DNA from: Leishmania panamensis
Taxonomy: Eukaryota > Euglenozoa > Kinetoplastea > Trypanosomatida > Trypanosomatidae
DNA length: 64,000 bases
Assembly: GCF_000755165.1 (NCBI RefSeq)
Contig: NC_025872.1
Location: 42,792-106,791 of the forward strand
Reading direction: 5' to 3'
In this document: piece after piece, positions 47,901 through 57,513 of the stretch
Layout: each line of letters begins with the position of its first letter
Numbering within the stretch: the stretch's first letter is position 1
Notes under the pieces: generated by a model
The model's database searches: none
Seen by the model: only the letters and a program-made list of their open reading frames with translations
What the model was told of the DNA's origin: nothing
Position numbers and translations under genes: made by a program

Positions 47901-50448
47901 TGTGGACGATCGAAGTGCTCGACGACACATCAGCGGCCCCGGCATTGAACGGAAAGATGAGCTTCACTGTCTCGCCACGCCCCAGACGTCGCTGAGCAAC
48001 TCCAGTTTGCTGTTTACGAGGAGTCTCTGTTTCCTCGCCGTGCGCATCCGGCCAGTCGTCGCCTCCTCGCGTGCAGGGGTCAAAGTCGTCGTTGACGTTG
48101 GAGTTGCTGGACGCCATGGAAGCGAGGAGACGCTGAAGCGCCTCCTTTAGCGTACGGCATCGAGGTAGGTGCACCGTCTTGTAGACGGGTCGTTTCGCAC
48201 AGTAGCGAAGCATTCGCCTGTAACCGGAGAGTGTGTTCGCACCCTCAAACACCACAGGAGCGGAGTTGGCACCGCGCGTCGCCACTAGCTTTGCTGTACG
48301 GGCCATCCACGTCGCTGAGGTGATACCCATCGCCGACATGGAGTCGGTGATGGAAAGCACGTCCACCGAGATGCACGGCAATCTGTCAAACGTGGGAGTG
48401 GCGACGTCCTGGGGGTGATTGCTCGTGGGGGCACAATCAAGAGACGTGGCCATCTGATCGCCTCTGCCGCGTTGCGCTGCTGTGGTGATTACAGGCAGAG
48501 GCGCCGGCGCTGTCTTGCAGAGTGGTGCCGCCCATGGTGTGTGCACCTGCGCAGCAGCAGCAACGTCTGCGTAGGAATCACCACATAAGACTTGAATGCT
48601 GGTGGAGTCGCGTGCCGTGGCAAGGGAAAACTGCTTTGAGTTGGCATCACCGTCGTTCACGATGAGCTCCGCGTCGTACTCTAGGGAGAAGGGAGGGGTG
48701 GTGCATACCTCTACCAAGACCCGAGGCAGCCCCCGCAGGCCATGCTCGTGCCGTAGAAGCTCTCGCAAGGCGGCGCATCGGTCGCCGGTTCTGCCGGAGT
48801 AAAGAAGACCCAGTTGTGGCCACAGTGGCGGCAACGCGTAGCTACCTGCCGCAGCGCTCCGCCCCCCAGCACCACTCGCTCTGCTGAGATGGACTGCAAA
48901 GTCGTCTAAGCTTGCCCGACCCACAAACGAGCTCCAGCGCACACACGCCGGGAGCGCCAGACTCGTGGTATCTGGCACCGTCACCGGCTCTCTGGTTAGC
49001 GCTTCGTGATTGACTAAACTGCTACCGCCTCGCGTGGCACCTATCCAGTCGTAGGCGACGGTTGGAGAGAGCGTGGCGGCGACGGTCACGAGATGATTCG
49101 TCAAGTCCACCGGCCCGCACGTCCAGTCTCTCGCGGAGGACAAGAGGCCTTGTCTCGAGATGCGCGCAAGGGTAGATGCGGCGTACACGTCTTGTAGACG
49201 TGCAAAACGGCTCGCTGGGTTCGCGTAGCGACGAGGCACACCATCCGCTGCTTCGTTGTCGACCAGATGAGTGAGCCCGCGATGTGTTCGGGACGACTGC
49301 AAAACGGCCGTCACGCCACCTTCGCTGTTCGTCTCGCCGCTGCAGCTGGCGTGCAGTGTGCAGGTAAGGCAGAGGTAAAACCCCACTGCCTTCGAGCTCT
49401 CCAAGTCCATATCAGCGTCACAGTGGAGGGACCAGGAACGGTGTGCCCGCATCTCGCCCCACCACGGGCAGTGCCGATTCGCACTGTGCGGCGCGTTGCC
49501 GCCCCCCTCCACACACGCCCCCAGGCAACGCCTTGTCAGTTCTGTGTCGCAGAAGTCGCTGCCAGCCTCTTGCACATATCGGCATGCCTCCTCAACGCTG
49601 TCGCTCGCATACCGCGCGTGCAGTCGCCGCAGCTGCTCCTCCACCCGTGTCAACACTCTCCCTATTACATCTAAAAGTTCACCCACCTCATCACACTCCG
49701 TCCCCTCGCCGCCACCGGCTGCACCCTCAACAGGCGTAAAGCGGGGCTGTGTGTCCCATGTATCGTACAACTCAGCGGAGCATCGCCACCTCTGCGTAGT
49801 CGACTTCCCGAGTTGCGTCGATGATACACCAGAGACGCCGCCACGCTCGTGGCGATTTGTCCCCTCCTCTTCCTCAGCAGCAGCAGCAAAGACATCCTGC
49901 CGCAGCAGTCGCACTCGTAGTGACAAGTCGAGAGCATCAAGCAGCTCTACCACATTCGGTCGAGCAGCGCACAGGTGCTGAGCTAGAAACGCCTTCACTG
50001 ACTTCCGCGACACTTCACGCATTCCTTGTGCGCTGTGGATGGCACACCACCGCACTCTCTCCATCACGGCCTCGGCAGAGGTGCCGCAGTACCCCTCCAC
50101 GAGAACGATGCTGATTGGATACTCTTCTAGGGTGCACACCAGACTTCCCACGACATGTGGTCGTTTGATGGGAGCGACGTCAAGCATGGTGGAGACGTCG
50201 CTGAAGTAGTGGTCGAAAAGTGCGGCGGTGCCGGAGACGATGTCGGGCGTTGTCGGAGAAGCCGTGAACGAAGACGACGGAACGGAAGGAGGCGCAGAGG
50301 AGAGCGGCCTGGCGGCCGACGATGCGGCACCCCCGGCAGCAGTGCTGCAACTTCGAAAAAGGCTCGCCGCATCTGTGCCATGACGCCGCGGCGTGACTGT
50401 CCAGTCACAGAACCGCCGCACGCCAAGCCTCTGGCGCACACTGCGCAT
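44986..50448 (-). CDS. Very large, probably mitochondrial protein with dsRBD-like segments
   Basis: 1820 residues from the ATG at 50448; the frame opens 44 codons further upstream, but a predicted acceptor at 50549-50550 lies between, and this start gives a good presequence: MRSVRQRLGVRRF, basic and amphipathic, then Ser/Ala-rich sequence to about residue 60. No family was recognised over the length. Three segments resemble the alpha-beta-beta-beta pattern of dsRNA-binding domains: about 555-600 (ALRELLRHEHGL then VLVEVCTTPP), about 1050-1110 (FLKELFGHNVCTKKRG) and about 1670-1730 (EFCVSFFRRYFGWRV). Large Ser/Thr-rich linkers separate them. A mitochondrial RNA-processing or mitoribosome role would fit but is inference. 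This is the largest gene of the window. Confidence 0.8.
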   Translation of the reverse strand: MRSVRQRLGVRRFCDWTVTPRRHGTDAASLFRSCSTAAGGAASSAARPLSSAPPSVPSSSFTASPTTPDIVSGTAALFDHYFSDVSTMLDVAPIKRPHVVGSLVCTLEEYPISIVLVEGYCGTSAEAVMERVRWCAIHSAQGMREVSRKSVKAFLAQHLCAARPNVVELLDALDLSLRVRLLRQDVFAAAAEEEEGTNRHERGGVSGVSSTQLGKSTTQRWRCSAELYDTWDTQPRFTPVEGAAGGGEGTECDEVGELLDVIGRVLTRVEEQLRRLHARYASDSVEEACRYVQEAGSDFCDTELTRRCLGACVEGGGNAPHSANRHCPWWGEMRAHRSWSLHCDADMDLESSKAVGFYLCLTCTLHASCSGETNSEGGVTAVLQSSRTHRGLTHLVDNEAADGVPRRYANPASRFARLQDVYAASTLARISRQGLLSSARDWTCGPVDLTNHLVTVAATLSPTVAYDWIGATRGGSSLVNHEALTREPVTVPDTTSLALPACVRWSSFVGRASLDDFAVHLSRASGAGGRSAAAGSYALPPLWPQLGLLYSGRTGDRCAALRELLRHEHGLRGLPRVLVEVCTTPPFSLEYDAELIVNDGDANSKQFSLATARDSTSIQVLCGDSYADVAAAAQVHTPWAAPLCKTAPAPLPVITTAAQRGRGDQMATSLDCAPTSNHPQDVATPTFDRLPCISVDVLSITDSMSAMGITSATWMARTAKLVATRGANSAPVVFEGANTLSGYRRMLRYCAKRPVYKTVHLPRCRTLKEALQRLLASMASSNSNVNDDFDPCTRGGDDWPDAHGEETETPRKQQTGVAQRRLGRGETVKLIFPFNAGAADVSSSTSIVHMELHRALFSVVQEHCRDSAQLRLLMSAQATAAEATFLHLWPLTARWLAPCGGLLHASLTPVVDEDAAAPRQRRGKTSAEEDVTREDAVVYDLRLSTTASPTASSVPVCGGARSCSAVSTAVVVTRLPASAAWLSTAHAAMRRALMLSQSDLFAPSDGHGASPTALDGVEGGGDTVGLDWLLVGCVTFTQAVEALLFTTTFSPQSEFNAQGFLKELFGHNVCTKKRGTATELWLVVAPHLPPVLLCAVGKREGKQGRSAEGKWLMLLRCVMDASCPNARATLEAMQHLQGRLSALTSMNDSTFPPLQCRLSCEWALRPVTLSETEPAEWVQVFVADLVRESPVPVRQASHPQWSRISMTRRRGNAAARSNNVGTSARLPPGVVHREEGPESFGVLWRVLHCPTLLPKVMTNLSTTASGQGLPNGPIPSPVGFIKAAQRALARQHGVTRVTHRYDKRFGGVVVEGWGQLRQNGSEALCDTPITLVSEPMPLHYVPMRLMQLYHRLLLEAHELPRIPEEVWKQLRAECEMASTETILQSLSETLSCTPADLQSVETRFIKVWSVCLELPLRIFGFPASSASSNSLCCDVPPSLYVYCQRSSKRQAIRSVYVLLYEWTRYPQMEVPVNDTHFCVASYKSARWPSLTADSSSSSAPLSWSTSTVTAPPRSRTTMETTSCTPGARAVPSPLHTLPMPHSVLDASHARMEASLGALVNNKNGRVGLRLSQTFGLQLMYGVSVAGVQEEARAADSVQLLREAWIPLVWAPAQILSAEVLVLQRLLTRSTTTSGSGDIDSVTVDMRDVLRELVVASGRIHLASLQSGHVVRAKEFCVSFFRRYFGWRVCERGDVEDISVADNHGSVVILQTVRRAQLDRGGHLCRPRRLTSSRPQGAVLLGEREHTTATLQLTQIVHGGKTSVRLGRVLVEVTGATPQTALDALWEQCTADIAAVFGVSLRMSPSEADDRVLHFMKSKLE

Positions 50449-51365
50449 ACGCCCAGAGCAGCACCAGGCAAAGATGAGATGGCCAAACGTAGTGGGATTT
50501 CCCGTTGTGATTGGCGTATCCCTCTTGTCTTCCTCTACGTCAGTGTGCCTGTGCGGGTACGCGCACGTGATAGACAACACACGTCAAGAGTGACGAGATT
50601 GAAAGGGGGACGGGGACGGGGGGGGGGTTGATGAACCACACCAAAGATGATCGCGAGGGGTCGTGGGAAGGAAGGGAAGAAAGAGATCAACAACAGGAAT
50701 CAATAACGCGATCCCGCCAGTCCTGCAGGTCGTGAGAGCGAGCGTGAGCCCATGACGCAACGAGGCGTCCAAGGACGAGTCACAAGCAAGGCCCTTTACG
50801 CCACTGTTGAGGCGGCGATGGGGGAGGGGGGTTCTTCTCGTGGTCTTAGAGATGAACTCCTTTTTGCTGAAATACACCATTTTTTGAGTAACCACGACGC
50901 AGACGTGTTGGCGTGCACACAAGTTGATTGACGAAGAGCCTCTCTCTCTCTGTATTGGGGTGAGTCGGAGGGGGGCCCGAGCACAACTAGCGAAAGAGAC
51001 ACACACACGCACTGGCGACGCCGAATCACCATATAGGCGCGCAGCTCAACATACACAACACCTAAAAGCGTGTGTGGGGGGGGGGGGGTGTACGTTGAGC
51101 TGCTATTGCTTCTTCAGTTCCAGAGCTCAGCAACGCTGCGAGAAGGGTGCGAGGTGGCAGTTCGGTAATTTACATTGAAAAGGGGAGGAAGAAAGCGACG
51201 CCCAGACATGCATTAGAGGAAGCGGAGTGGGAACACCAGGAGGAAGTTGTGCGCAATGCCTCGCCGGTTGTGCCCAGACGCGCACAGCAAGAGGGATAAA
51301 AGAGAGCCGCGCATGTAGAGAACAGAACAGAGAGGGTGCACACGCGCGGTGCGCTAAACAGATGC
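50449..51365. other. Intergenic: 5' flank of the very large protein gene and TPR-protein 3' flank
   Basis: G runs at about 50619-50628 and 51075-51088 on the given strand, a short GA tract near 50940-50951, and otherwise ordinary sequence. No gene supported. Confidence 0.55.
50549..50550 (-). promoter_or_regulatory. Predicted spliced-leader acceptor AG for the very large protein
   Basis: A sense C-rich tract (complement of 50598-50630) is followed by its first AG in CCGCACAG. The predicted 5' UTR is 100 nt; the ATG at 50580 would lie upstream of it. Confidence 0.4.
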
Positions 51366-53906
51366 TCAGCGTGCTGAGGCAGTTAGCTCCGCGCCAGGTA
51401 AGCACAGGTGCAAGTACGGCAGCTCGTACACGTCGTGACTCGTTAAGGAGGCGAGGAGGCCGCTGCGATCGCTGCGCAGCGCAGCATCCCAGTCTACTGC
51501 TGCCTCGTCATACCGCTTCAGCTCCTTCAGCGTGAGTGCGCGGTTCACCAGCGCACCCCACGACGAGGGCCTCGCCATGATCGACGTACCGACTTCAAGA
51601 GGCGCGGTCAGTGGTGACCCCGAGGTGCACCTCAGAACCACGTTATAGTCCTTGAGGGCATCCTCGTAGTTGCCAAGCTGCTGATAGACCTTTGCACGCT
51701 CATGGTGATACACAAGAGGCGCGCATTCCACATTACCAGATGAGTACTGGTGCTGTTGCCCAGGTCCTGCGACCGAAGCAGCAACCTCCTCGTTGTGGGT
51801 AGTAATGGCAGCCGTGAAAGCCGAGAGGGCCTCACCGAGTCGCCCCGCAATCGCCAGCAGCACACCGTACGCGTAGTCAAAGGGTGGGATGCGCTGCAGT
51901 GAGGGATTGATCCGCAGCGCTTCCGTGAGGCTGTCAAGGGCGTCACCGTGCGCACCGAGGGAGTGCTGGATGCAACCCTGCAGGTAGTACGGGTCAGCTG
52001 CCTCAACACCAAGCGGGATGGCACGCTCGTCCTCGCTGCAAGCCTGAATGCACTCCTGTACATCTACGAGCGCCTCCGCATAGCAGGCGAGAGAGAAGAA
52101 AATCAGTGCGCGGTTGTAGTGGAAGGCCGGCACAGCTCGTCCCCCAGCCAAGGAGGTGGTGGCAGAGGCCCCACCTGTCACACGCTGCTGAGCCTCGATC
52201 GCCGCGGTTGCACAGGAAAGCGCCAGTTCCAGTCGACCCAGGCGTCGAAGAATAACTGCGTGTAGGTGTTCCACCTCTCCAGGTGACAAGCACTGACTTA
52301 CAGTATTGAAGGCACGGATGGATGGAACCGTGAGCTGTTTGCGCTTCACATGCTCTGTCGGAGACTTGGCGCTGAGCGGTTCGACATCGGTCACCTCTGT
52401 AGGGGCGGAGTTGGCCTTCGGTGGCGAGGGTGGGGCGGCACTCGTTATAGGTGACTCGCCTCTGCTGAAGGGTCTGGATCGCAGCGTCTGCAGTGCCCCG
52501 AGGTTGTCCTTCATCTCCACCTGCGACACAGCGAGTCGGAAGTCGCAGAGGTCCTTCTGAGCGGCGTCGCGGTGCTGCTGAATGGCGCGTTGGCGGGCCT
52601 CGCAGAAGTGACGTGCCGCGAGGTCAGTGTAGCCGCAATCACTGTACACCAGCCCAAGATGTGTGAGGGTCAGCATCTCCACGTCTGCCACGCATATTGG
52701 CAGCTCGCTCGTATGGGACCTCGCCTCCTCTCCGCTGCCACTGCTGTGATGGGTGCGTAGAGTCTCCCTCAGCACCTGCAACGCGCTCTGTAGCGCACGA
52801 AGCGCGGCGTGCCGCTCACCCGCCTCGTGGCGCACAATCCCAAGTAGCAAGCGACCGTACAACCGCGTCGACACCTCTGGGGTCTGGCGCAGCGCCTCAG
52901 CCTCAAGGGACGCCACCGCGGAAGAGAGGTCCTTACCGCAGAAGATGTAAGCCAGTCCCAAGGCAACGCTCGTGTGGGCGGCGGTCTTCTGCGGTGTCTT
53001 TTCCGCTCTCACTTGCCTGGTCGCCCCCATCACTGTGGAAGCCTGCAAGTCCATGATCGCCTGCGGGCCCATCCCCAGTTGCAACTCGATGCAGCCGCGG
53101 TAGAATCGAAGGCAGCCCTCCTCGGGGCCTCGCAGTACCGCTTCATTCATGCTCGACAGCGCGTCAACGTATCTGTCGCTGCGCACGAGTGCGAGGCTAA
53201 GGTGCATGGGGTACTCCAGCGGTCGCGTGTCCACCTCAGTCGCCCGTGTCAGGTACTCGACGGCCGTCGCAAGGGAGGTGCCCTCGAAGTAGTGCGCCAG
53301 CCCCATATCGTGCAGCACGGCGGCGGGCTCCTCCCCTCCTGCCTCTACGGACTTGTGAAGCAGCATCCTTGCCTTCTTGTACTCACGGCTGGTGAGGCAG
53401 CTGCGGCCATAGAGGGCATACACCTTCGGTCGCGTTGCCTCGTTGACGCGAGACCACATCGGCTCCTGCAGGGTCTGCTGTAGGCACCACTGCGCGAGGT
53501 TCACGGACCTCTGCTTCATGTGCACGCACGCAAGCTCGTAGCACCACATCCCATTATCCGGCTCCCATCGCAGTGCGCTCCGCAGATCGGTGACGGCGTC
53601 CACGTACCGGCCCATTCGATAGCACAGGTTTGCCCGGCCCCCGTAGAGGAACGCGAGGCGGTGTGGATCAGTGTTGCCCTTGTCCATCTCGATTGCGAGG
53701 GACATATCAGCGAGGGCCGACGTCAGGTGGCCGAGGCGGGCGGCTAAGGAAGACCGCAACACGAGGGCATTTGCATACGTGGGGTCTTGCTGGATCGCAG
53801 CTTGGAGGAGGTCCGCTGCCTTGTCTGGCGCAAAGGTGCCCTCTGTCAGATACGTCCTGGCAGCCTCGACAAGGCCCTTCGTCGTGTGTGTCGTCTTCAC
53901 GGACAT
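51366..53906 (-). CDS. Tetratricopeptide-repeat (TPR) protein
   Basis: 846 residues built largely from TPR-like helical pairs. Clear units include ANALVLRSSLAARLGHLTSA at about 44-63, YGGRANLCYRMGRYVDAVTDL near 90, and further repeats at about 190, 230, 380, 600 and 690 with the small-residue pattern (x-A-L-x-x-x-A-x-x-x-x-P). A Ser/Pro-rich linker at about 465-510 separates the first and second repeat arrays. No signal peptide, membrane span or enzymatic domain is seen. TPR arrays bind peptide tails or chaperones; intraflagellar transport, basal-body and cytosolic chaperone partners are all possible and the sequence does not choose. The ATG at 53906 starts a continuous helical N terminus. 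Confidence 0.85.
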   Translation of the reverse strand: MSVKTTHTTKGLVEAARTYLTEGTFAPDKAADLLQAAIQQDPTYANALVLRSSLAARLGHLTSALADMSLAIEMDKGNTDPHRLAFLYGGRANLCYRMGRYVDAVTDLRSALRWEPDNGMWCYELACVHMKQRSVNLAQWCLQQTLQEPMWSRVNEATRPKVYALYGRSCLTSREYKKARMLLHKSVEAGGEEPAAVLHDMGLAHYFEGTSLATAVEYLTRATEVDTRPLEYPMHLSLALVRSDRYVDALSSMNEAVLRGPEEGCLRFYRGCIELQLGMGPQAIMDLQASTVMGATRQVRAEKTPQKTAAHTSVALGLAYIFCGKDLSSAVASLEAEALRQTPEVSTRLYGRLLLGIVRHEAGERHAALRALQSALQVLRETLRTHHSSGSGEEARSHTSELPICVADVEMLTLTHLGLVYSDCGYTDLAARHFCEARQRAIQQHRDAAQKDLCDFRLAVSQVEMKDNLGALQTLRSRPFSRGESPITSAAPPSPPKANSAPTEVTDVEPLSAKSPTEHVKRKQLTVPSIRAFNTVSQCLSPGEVEHLHAVILRRLGRLELALSCATAAIEAQQRVTGGASATTSLAGGRAVPAFHYNRALIFFSLACYAEALVDVQECIQACSEDERAIPLGVEAADPYYLQGCIQHSLGAHGDALDSLTEALRINPSLQRIPPFDYAYGVLLAIAGRLGEALSAFTAAITTHNEEVAASVAGPGQQHQYSSGNVECAPLVYHHERAKVYQQLGNYEDALKDYNVVLRCTSGSPLTAPLEVGTSIMARPSSWGALVNRALTLKELKRYDEAAVDWDAALRSDRSGLLASLTSHDVYELPYLHLCLPGAELTASAR

Positions 53907-54680
53907 GCGGGCGTACTTTAGCTTCAGTGTAGAAAATAGAGGGTGTGGGTGCGTGTTCAGTAACGAAGCGCGTCACTTCCTATCCGCATCAAGCTGCCCA
54001 CATGCACACCACATACCCACACCAACGCACCCGCGTGTCCCTCTCTCCCACTCTATCCCGGGGTGGGAGAGAGGGCGAGGCTGGTGAAGACAGTGCGCAA
54101 CGAGTGCACGGCTTCTCTCTTTTGTGGCCCGCTTTCGAGAGGGAAATGATGACGCAGGGAAGGGGGAGAACGGGGGTGGGGGCAGCGAGCGCCTCTTGTC
54201 AGCAAAAGCCAAAGACGACAAGGCAGAAGAACAGCAGAGGAGAGGAGAAAACGCGAGCAACACGCACCCTCTGTCGACTTAGGCAACGCACAAACAGACG
54301 GAAGCGAGGCAGGTGAGAAAATGAAAGAGTGGGTGAGGGAAGCTGCACTCGGCGGTGAACACAGCGACGGATGAGACAGCAAATTTGGCCGCTTGAGGGG
54401 TGGTGCTCAGCAACTGACTGTGTGAATGCTCCCATCCCTGTGAGTGGACACACACCAAATAGGAAGAGATGGAGCGGTAGGTAAGCCGGGTAGATGCGTA
54501 GGCATCTTGCAGTGCCTGCATGGAACAGACGTAAAGCAACGGCCGAGATGCTCGGGAGAACTGCACTCTATTTTGTACGTACCATCGCCGAAAAAGTGCA
54601 CATAAGCGTAGGAGTACGAGAGCAAAGACTGGACACTCGTATCTCCCTGCATCTTGGGGGTTGGAGGGTCACCTCCCCCC

Positions 54681-54700
54681 CACCACCACCACCACCACCA
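54681..54700. repeat. (CAC)n trinucleotide tract
   Basis: Twenty bases of uninterrupted CAC repeats on the given strand (GTG on the sense strand). Confidence 0.9.
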
Positions 54701-55469
54701 CTCTGCCCCAGCTCGCCGTTCGTCACCGCTCTCCCTCTCTTTAGCTCTTCCGTGAGGCACTCGGATGCACGGGTAGGGTGACAAGAGAAAAACATGAAGC
54801 GGCGCGCGAAGGCGTGAGGTAGAAGTAAAGAGAAGAGAGAAGGCACGATGCGGTACATGTTTGCCGCACCTTCATTCCACACGATCACGGCACACAGACA
54901 GATGCAGACACACGCAATGCGCATCGGACATTATAACGAGCACAAAACAACGCCGCGAGCCGCAAAATGAACATCCACAACAGTCACAGGAAGCGCCAAC
55001 ACGCTTGAAGGGGCTGCAAAGCAGAAAAGCCGACGAGGCAAACCACGACAAGAAACGTCAAAGTGCATCAGACAGCCAAAGCAAAGCGGGAAGACGACTG
55101 CAGACAGCAGATAGAAAACGAGCGCAAGCGCGCCTCAATGACAGCACACAGCAACACTACAACAGTAAGCACGTAAAGGATCAGAGGGAAACATGGGGTG
55201 CAGCTGGGCAGCTGCTCGACGCGCGGATGTCATTTGTTTGATCAGCACGTCCATTTTTCTGCCGCACAGCAGAGGCCAAACGCCACTCTGCCGCCGCCCC
55301 CTCCTCGGCCTGCCACAGGCCCATCGCGTGGCACCAAGCAGCCGTCGACACACCTTGCAGCAATGCTGCCCACTACAGTCGCCGAACCACAGCCCCGGCC
55401 TCCAACCCTGCCTGCCCAACACCTTCGCAGGTCGTCTCACAGTCGCTCCCATTGTGCCGGCCGCCACCT

Positions 55470-55820
55470 GGCGCATCCCTCGGTGCGACGCTCAGGCTCT
55501 CCACACCCGTCGGCAGCAAGGGCCAGGTGAGGAATACGTTCGAGTCACGCTGGCACTCCGCCCATCATGTGGGTGGCACAGACGGGTTCACTGTCGCAGG
55601 TCGGTCCGACGCAGCGCCAGCCAGGACCTGGCCGCCGGCATCCGCAGCGAGACATCGCACTGGCCTCGCTACGTCGTAGGTGCTTGGCCCAGTCGCCACC
55701 AGGGGGGGGCTCGGCACTGGCAGGGAGAGAGGGTGGGCTGCTTGGCACTTCCGCGCACAGAGCAGAGTGAGGGTGCTCGACCCTGAGATGCCACGCACCG
55801 AGGCGCCCTCCCCACCACGT
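55470..55820. repeat. Composite inverted-arm repeat, copy B (SIDER-like remnant?)
   Basis: Blocks at about 55490-55590 and 55692-55763 match copy A blocks (about 3536-3640 and 3744-3812) in the same order and orientation, with many substitutions. Shared strings include AGTCACGCTGGCACTC. The ends again form inverted arms: CCCTCGGTGCG at about 55477-55487 against the complement of about 55780-55806. The copy lies in the presumed IST1 3' UTR. Degenerate and without coding capacity. Confidence 0.55.
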
Positions 55821-56712
55821 CATGAGAGAGAGAGAGAGGGAACAAGGAGACACAACGTGCATACAGCATTGCAGCAGGCAAAAGAGGGTGCAGGTGCTTG
55901 CGAGAGAAGCACCAACACGAGTACACGCGGAACGAAATGGAACGAGGCGTTGGAAAGCGACGGAATAGGAGTGCGCAGAGCGGCGACGGACACCGCACAT
56001 GCACAATATCACGGCAGAGACACGGAAAGAGGATAGAGGATCGGAAGGGCTAAGACGACACAACACAATACCCACTACGTTAGGCATGCCTAGCGCTCTC
56101 AGCAACGCTGAATGCACCCTTTGAAGGGCGGGAAAGTGCACCCAAGGGCGGTCATACATACCAACCCGTAACACATATATGTACATCGCGTACCCTTCCA
56201 TCCACCTATCCCCTCCCTGCCACGGCCGCTCGCGACTCCCCTTCCACAGCGGCCACAGCACGGCGACACACGATGAACCACAAAAAGAGGACAGCACTGA
56301 AGTCAACATCGAGGCAGGCCTATGCGCAGGCGCACGAACTGAACGCTGCCGCACTCGCCTGCCCATCGCAGGAAGACGAAGAAAAGAGTGAGTGGCGGAG
56401 TACAAAGGCCAGCAGGTGCCTGTGCGATCACCACAGCGCCCAGTCCACCCCCTACACCAGAGAAAATGAGGCGAAAGACAAGGCCGCGGGATACTTCACG
56501 CGCAGCACAGAGATGAAGGGCAGGAGAAGGAAGCAAAGGGGAGGAAACGCGCATGCACTACCGTAGCACCGCGGCACGTGGCGGCCTCCGTCTTGGCATA
56601 GAGGCACGGGCAGCATCTCGACTCACAAGTGCCTTGCTCGCCACCACGCACGTGCCTCGGACTGAAGAACTCTACCATCCCCCCTCCCGAAATCGTCATT
56701 GATGCGCAGTTA

Positions 56713-57513
56713 CTAGACACACATCAGCTGCAGGAGCCGCTGGTCGATGGCGTCATAGGGGGGCTGCATGGGCGGGATGTACAGGCCCGACGGCGTCCGC
56801 ACAGAGCCACAAACCTGCTGGCTCAACTCTGCACCACCACTGGATAACATCCCACCACCGCTGGCCGCGGCTGCCGACGCGACCAACCCGTTCGGGTCTC
56901 GGAGTCGCTCCTCATCATAGTTCGTCAGTTGGAACTCCTTCGCGATGCTGGTGAGGTAGGCAATGCACTTGTCGTTCGGCGGCGCGTACATGCCGAGTCG
57001 CTCCATCATCCGCTGGTTCACCGAGAACTCCGCATTCGAGGTCGACATCTCGACAAACTCGTGCCCAAACTTCAACTCGAAATACTTGCGCAGCGCTGTC
57101 AGCTCCGGCACCGAGTCGCCGATACGCGCGCTCGCCCATAGTACCGAGGTAATTGCCTCCTTCAGCTCCGGAGGGCACGCCGAGCTGGGGTCCTTCTTGT
57201 TCTTGCTTGTCTTCAGAGCCTTGCTCTCGGCGATGAGCTGCACACGATTCGCTAGAAGGTCCAGGAAGAGCGATAGCACCTCGTAGCCCTCGATATTGAC
57301 ATCATCGCGTATACAACTCTCGACTCGAATGCGAGCGGAGTCATACTTCTCCAGCGCGAGCAGCTCTGCAACGCCGCGGCGCTGCATCTTGACGCTGTTC
57401 AGCAACTTGTTCTTCTGCATACCGAGACGCGTGGTGGCCATGCGAATGCTGGCGCGCACCTTGACAGGGTCAAAGCCGCCGCTCGCTTTGCCGTTGCTCA
57501 GAAAGCCCTTCAT
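56713..57513 (-). CDS. IST1: IST1-like regulator of ESCRT-III/Vps4
   Basis: 266 residues. The N-terminal about 180 residues match the IST1 (Regulator of Vps4 activity) domain: FDPVKVRASIRMATTRLGMQKNKL, MQRRGVAELLALEKYDSARIRVE, VLSLFLDLLANRVQLI and the late signature LRKYFELKFGHEF. A Gly/Ser/Ala-rich linker leads to a C-terminal segment, IDQRLLQL at 256-263, that fits the MIM1 pattern (L-x-x-R-L-x-x-L) used to bind the MIT domain of Vps4. IST1 modulates Vps4 recruitment and takes part in multivesicular-body sorting and membrane abscission. The N-terminal basic helix expected for membrane contact is present. Reading frame and length are normal for the family. Confidence 0.92.
   Translation of the reverse strand: MKGFLSNGKASGGFDPVKVRASIRMATTRLGMQKNKLLNSVKMQRRGVAELLALEKYDSARIRVESCIRDDVNIEGYEVLSLFLDLLANRVQLIAESKALKTSKNKKDPSSACPPELKEAITSVLWASARIGDSVPELTALRKYFELKFGHEFVEMSTSNAEFSVNQRMMERLGMYAPPNDKCIAYLTSIAKEFQLTNYDEERLRDPNGLVASAAAASGGGMLSSGGAELSQQVCGSVRTPSGLYIPPMQPPYDAIDQRLLQLMCV

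Larger units (their letters stand above)
53907..56712. other. Intergenic: 2.8 kb gap between TPR-protein and IST1 genes
   Basis: The longest gene-free stretch in the window. From the TPR end: purine-rich sequence (54130-54330), a (CCA)n tract at 54681-54700, an A-rich portion (54930-55190), then repeat copy B at 55470-55820 and ordinary sequence to IST1. No coding region on either strand has domain character; a minus-strand frame at 55545-56405 runs through the repeat and is not called. Confidence 0.6.

Noticed and set aside
55545..56405. A 286-codon minus-strand frame through repeat copy B
   Set aside because: Runs through a degenerate repeat shared with copy A, where the frame is not conserved.
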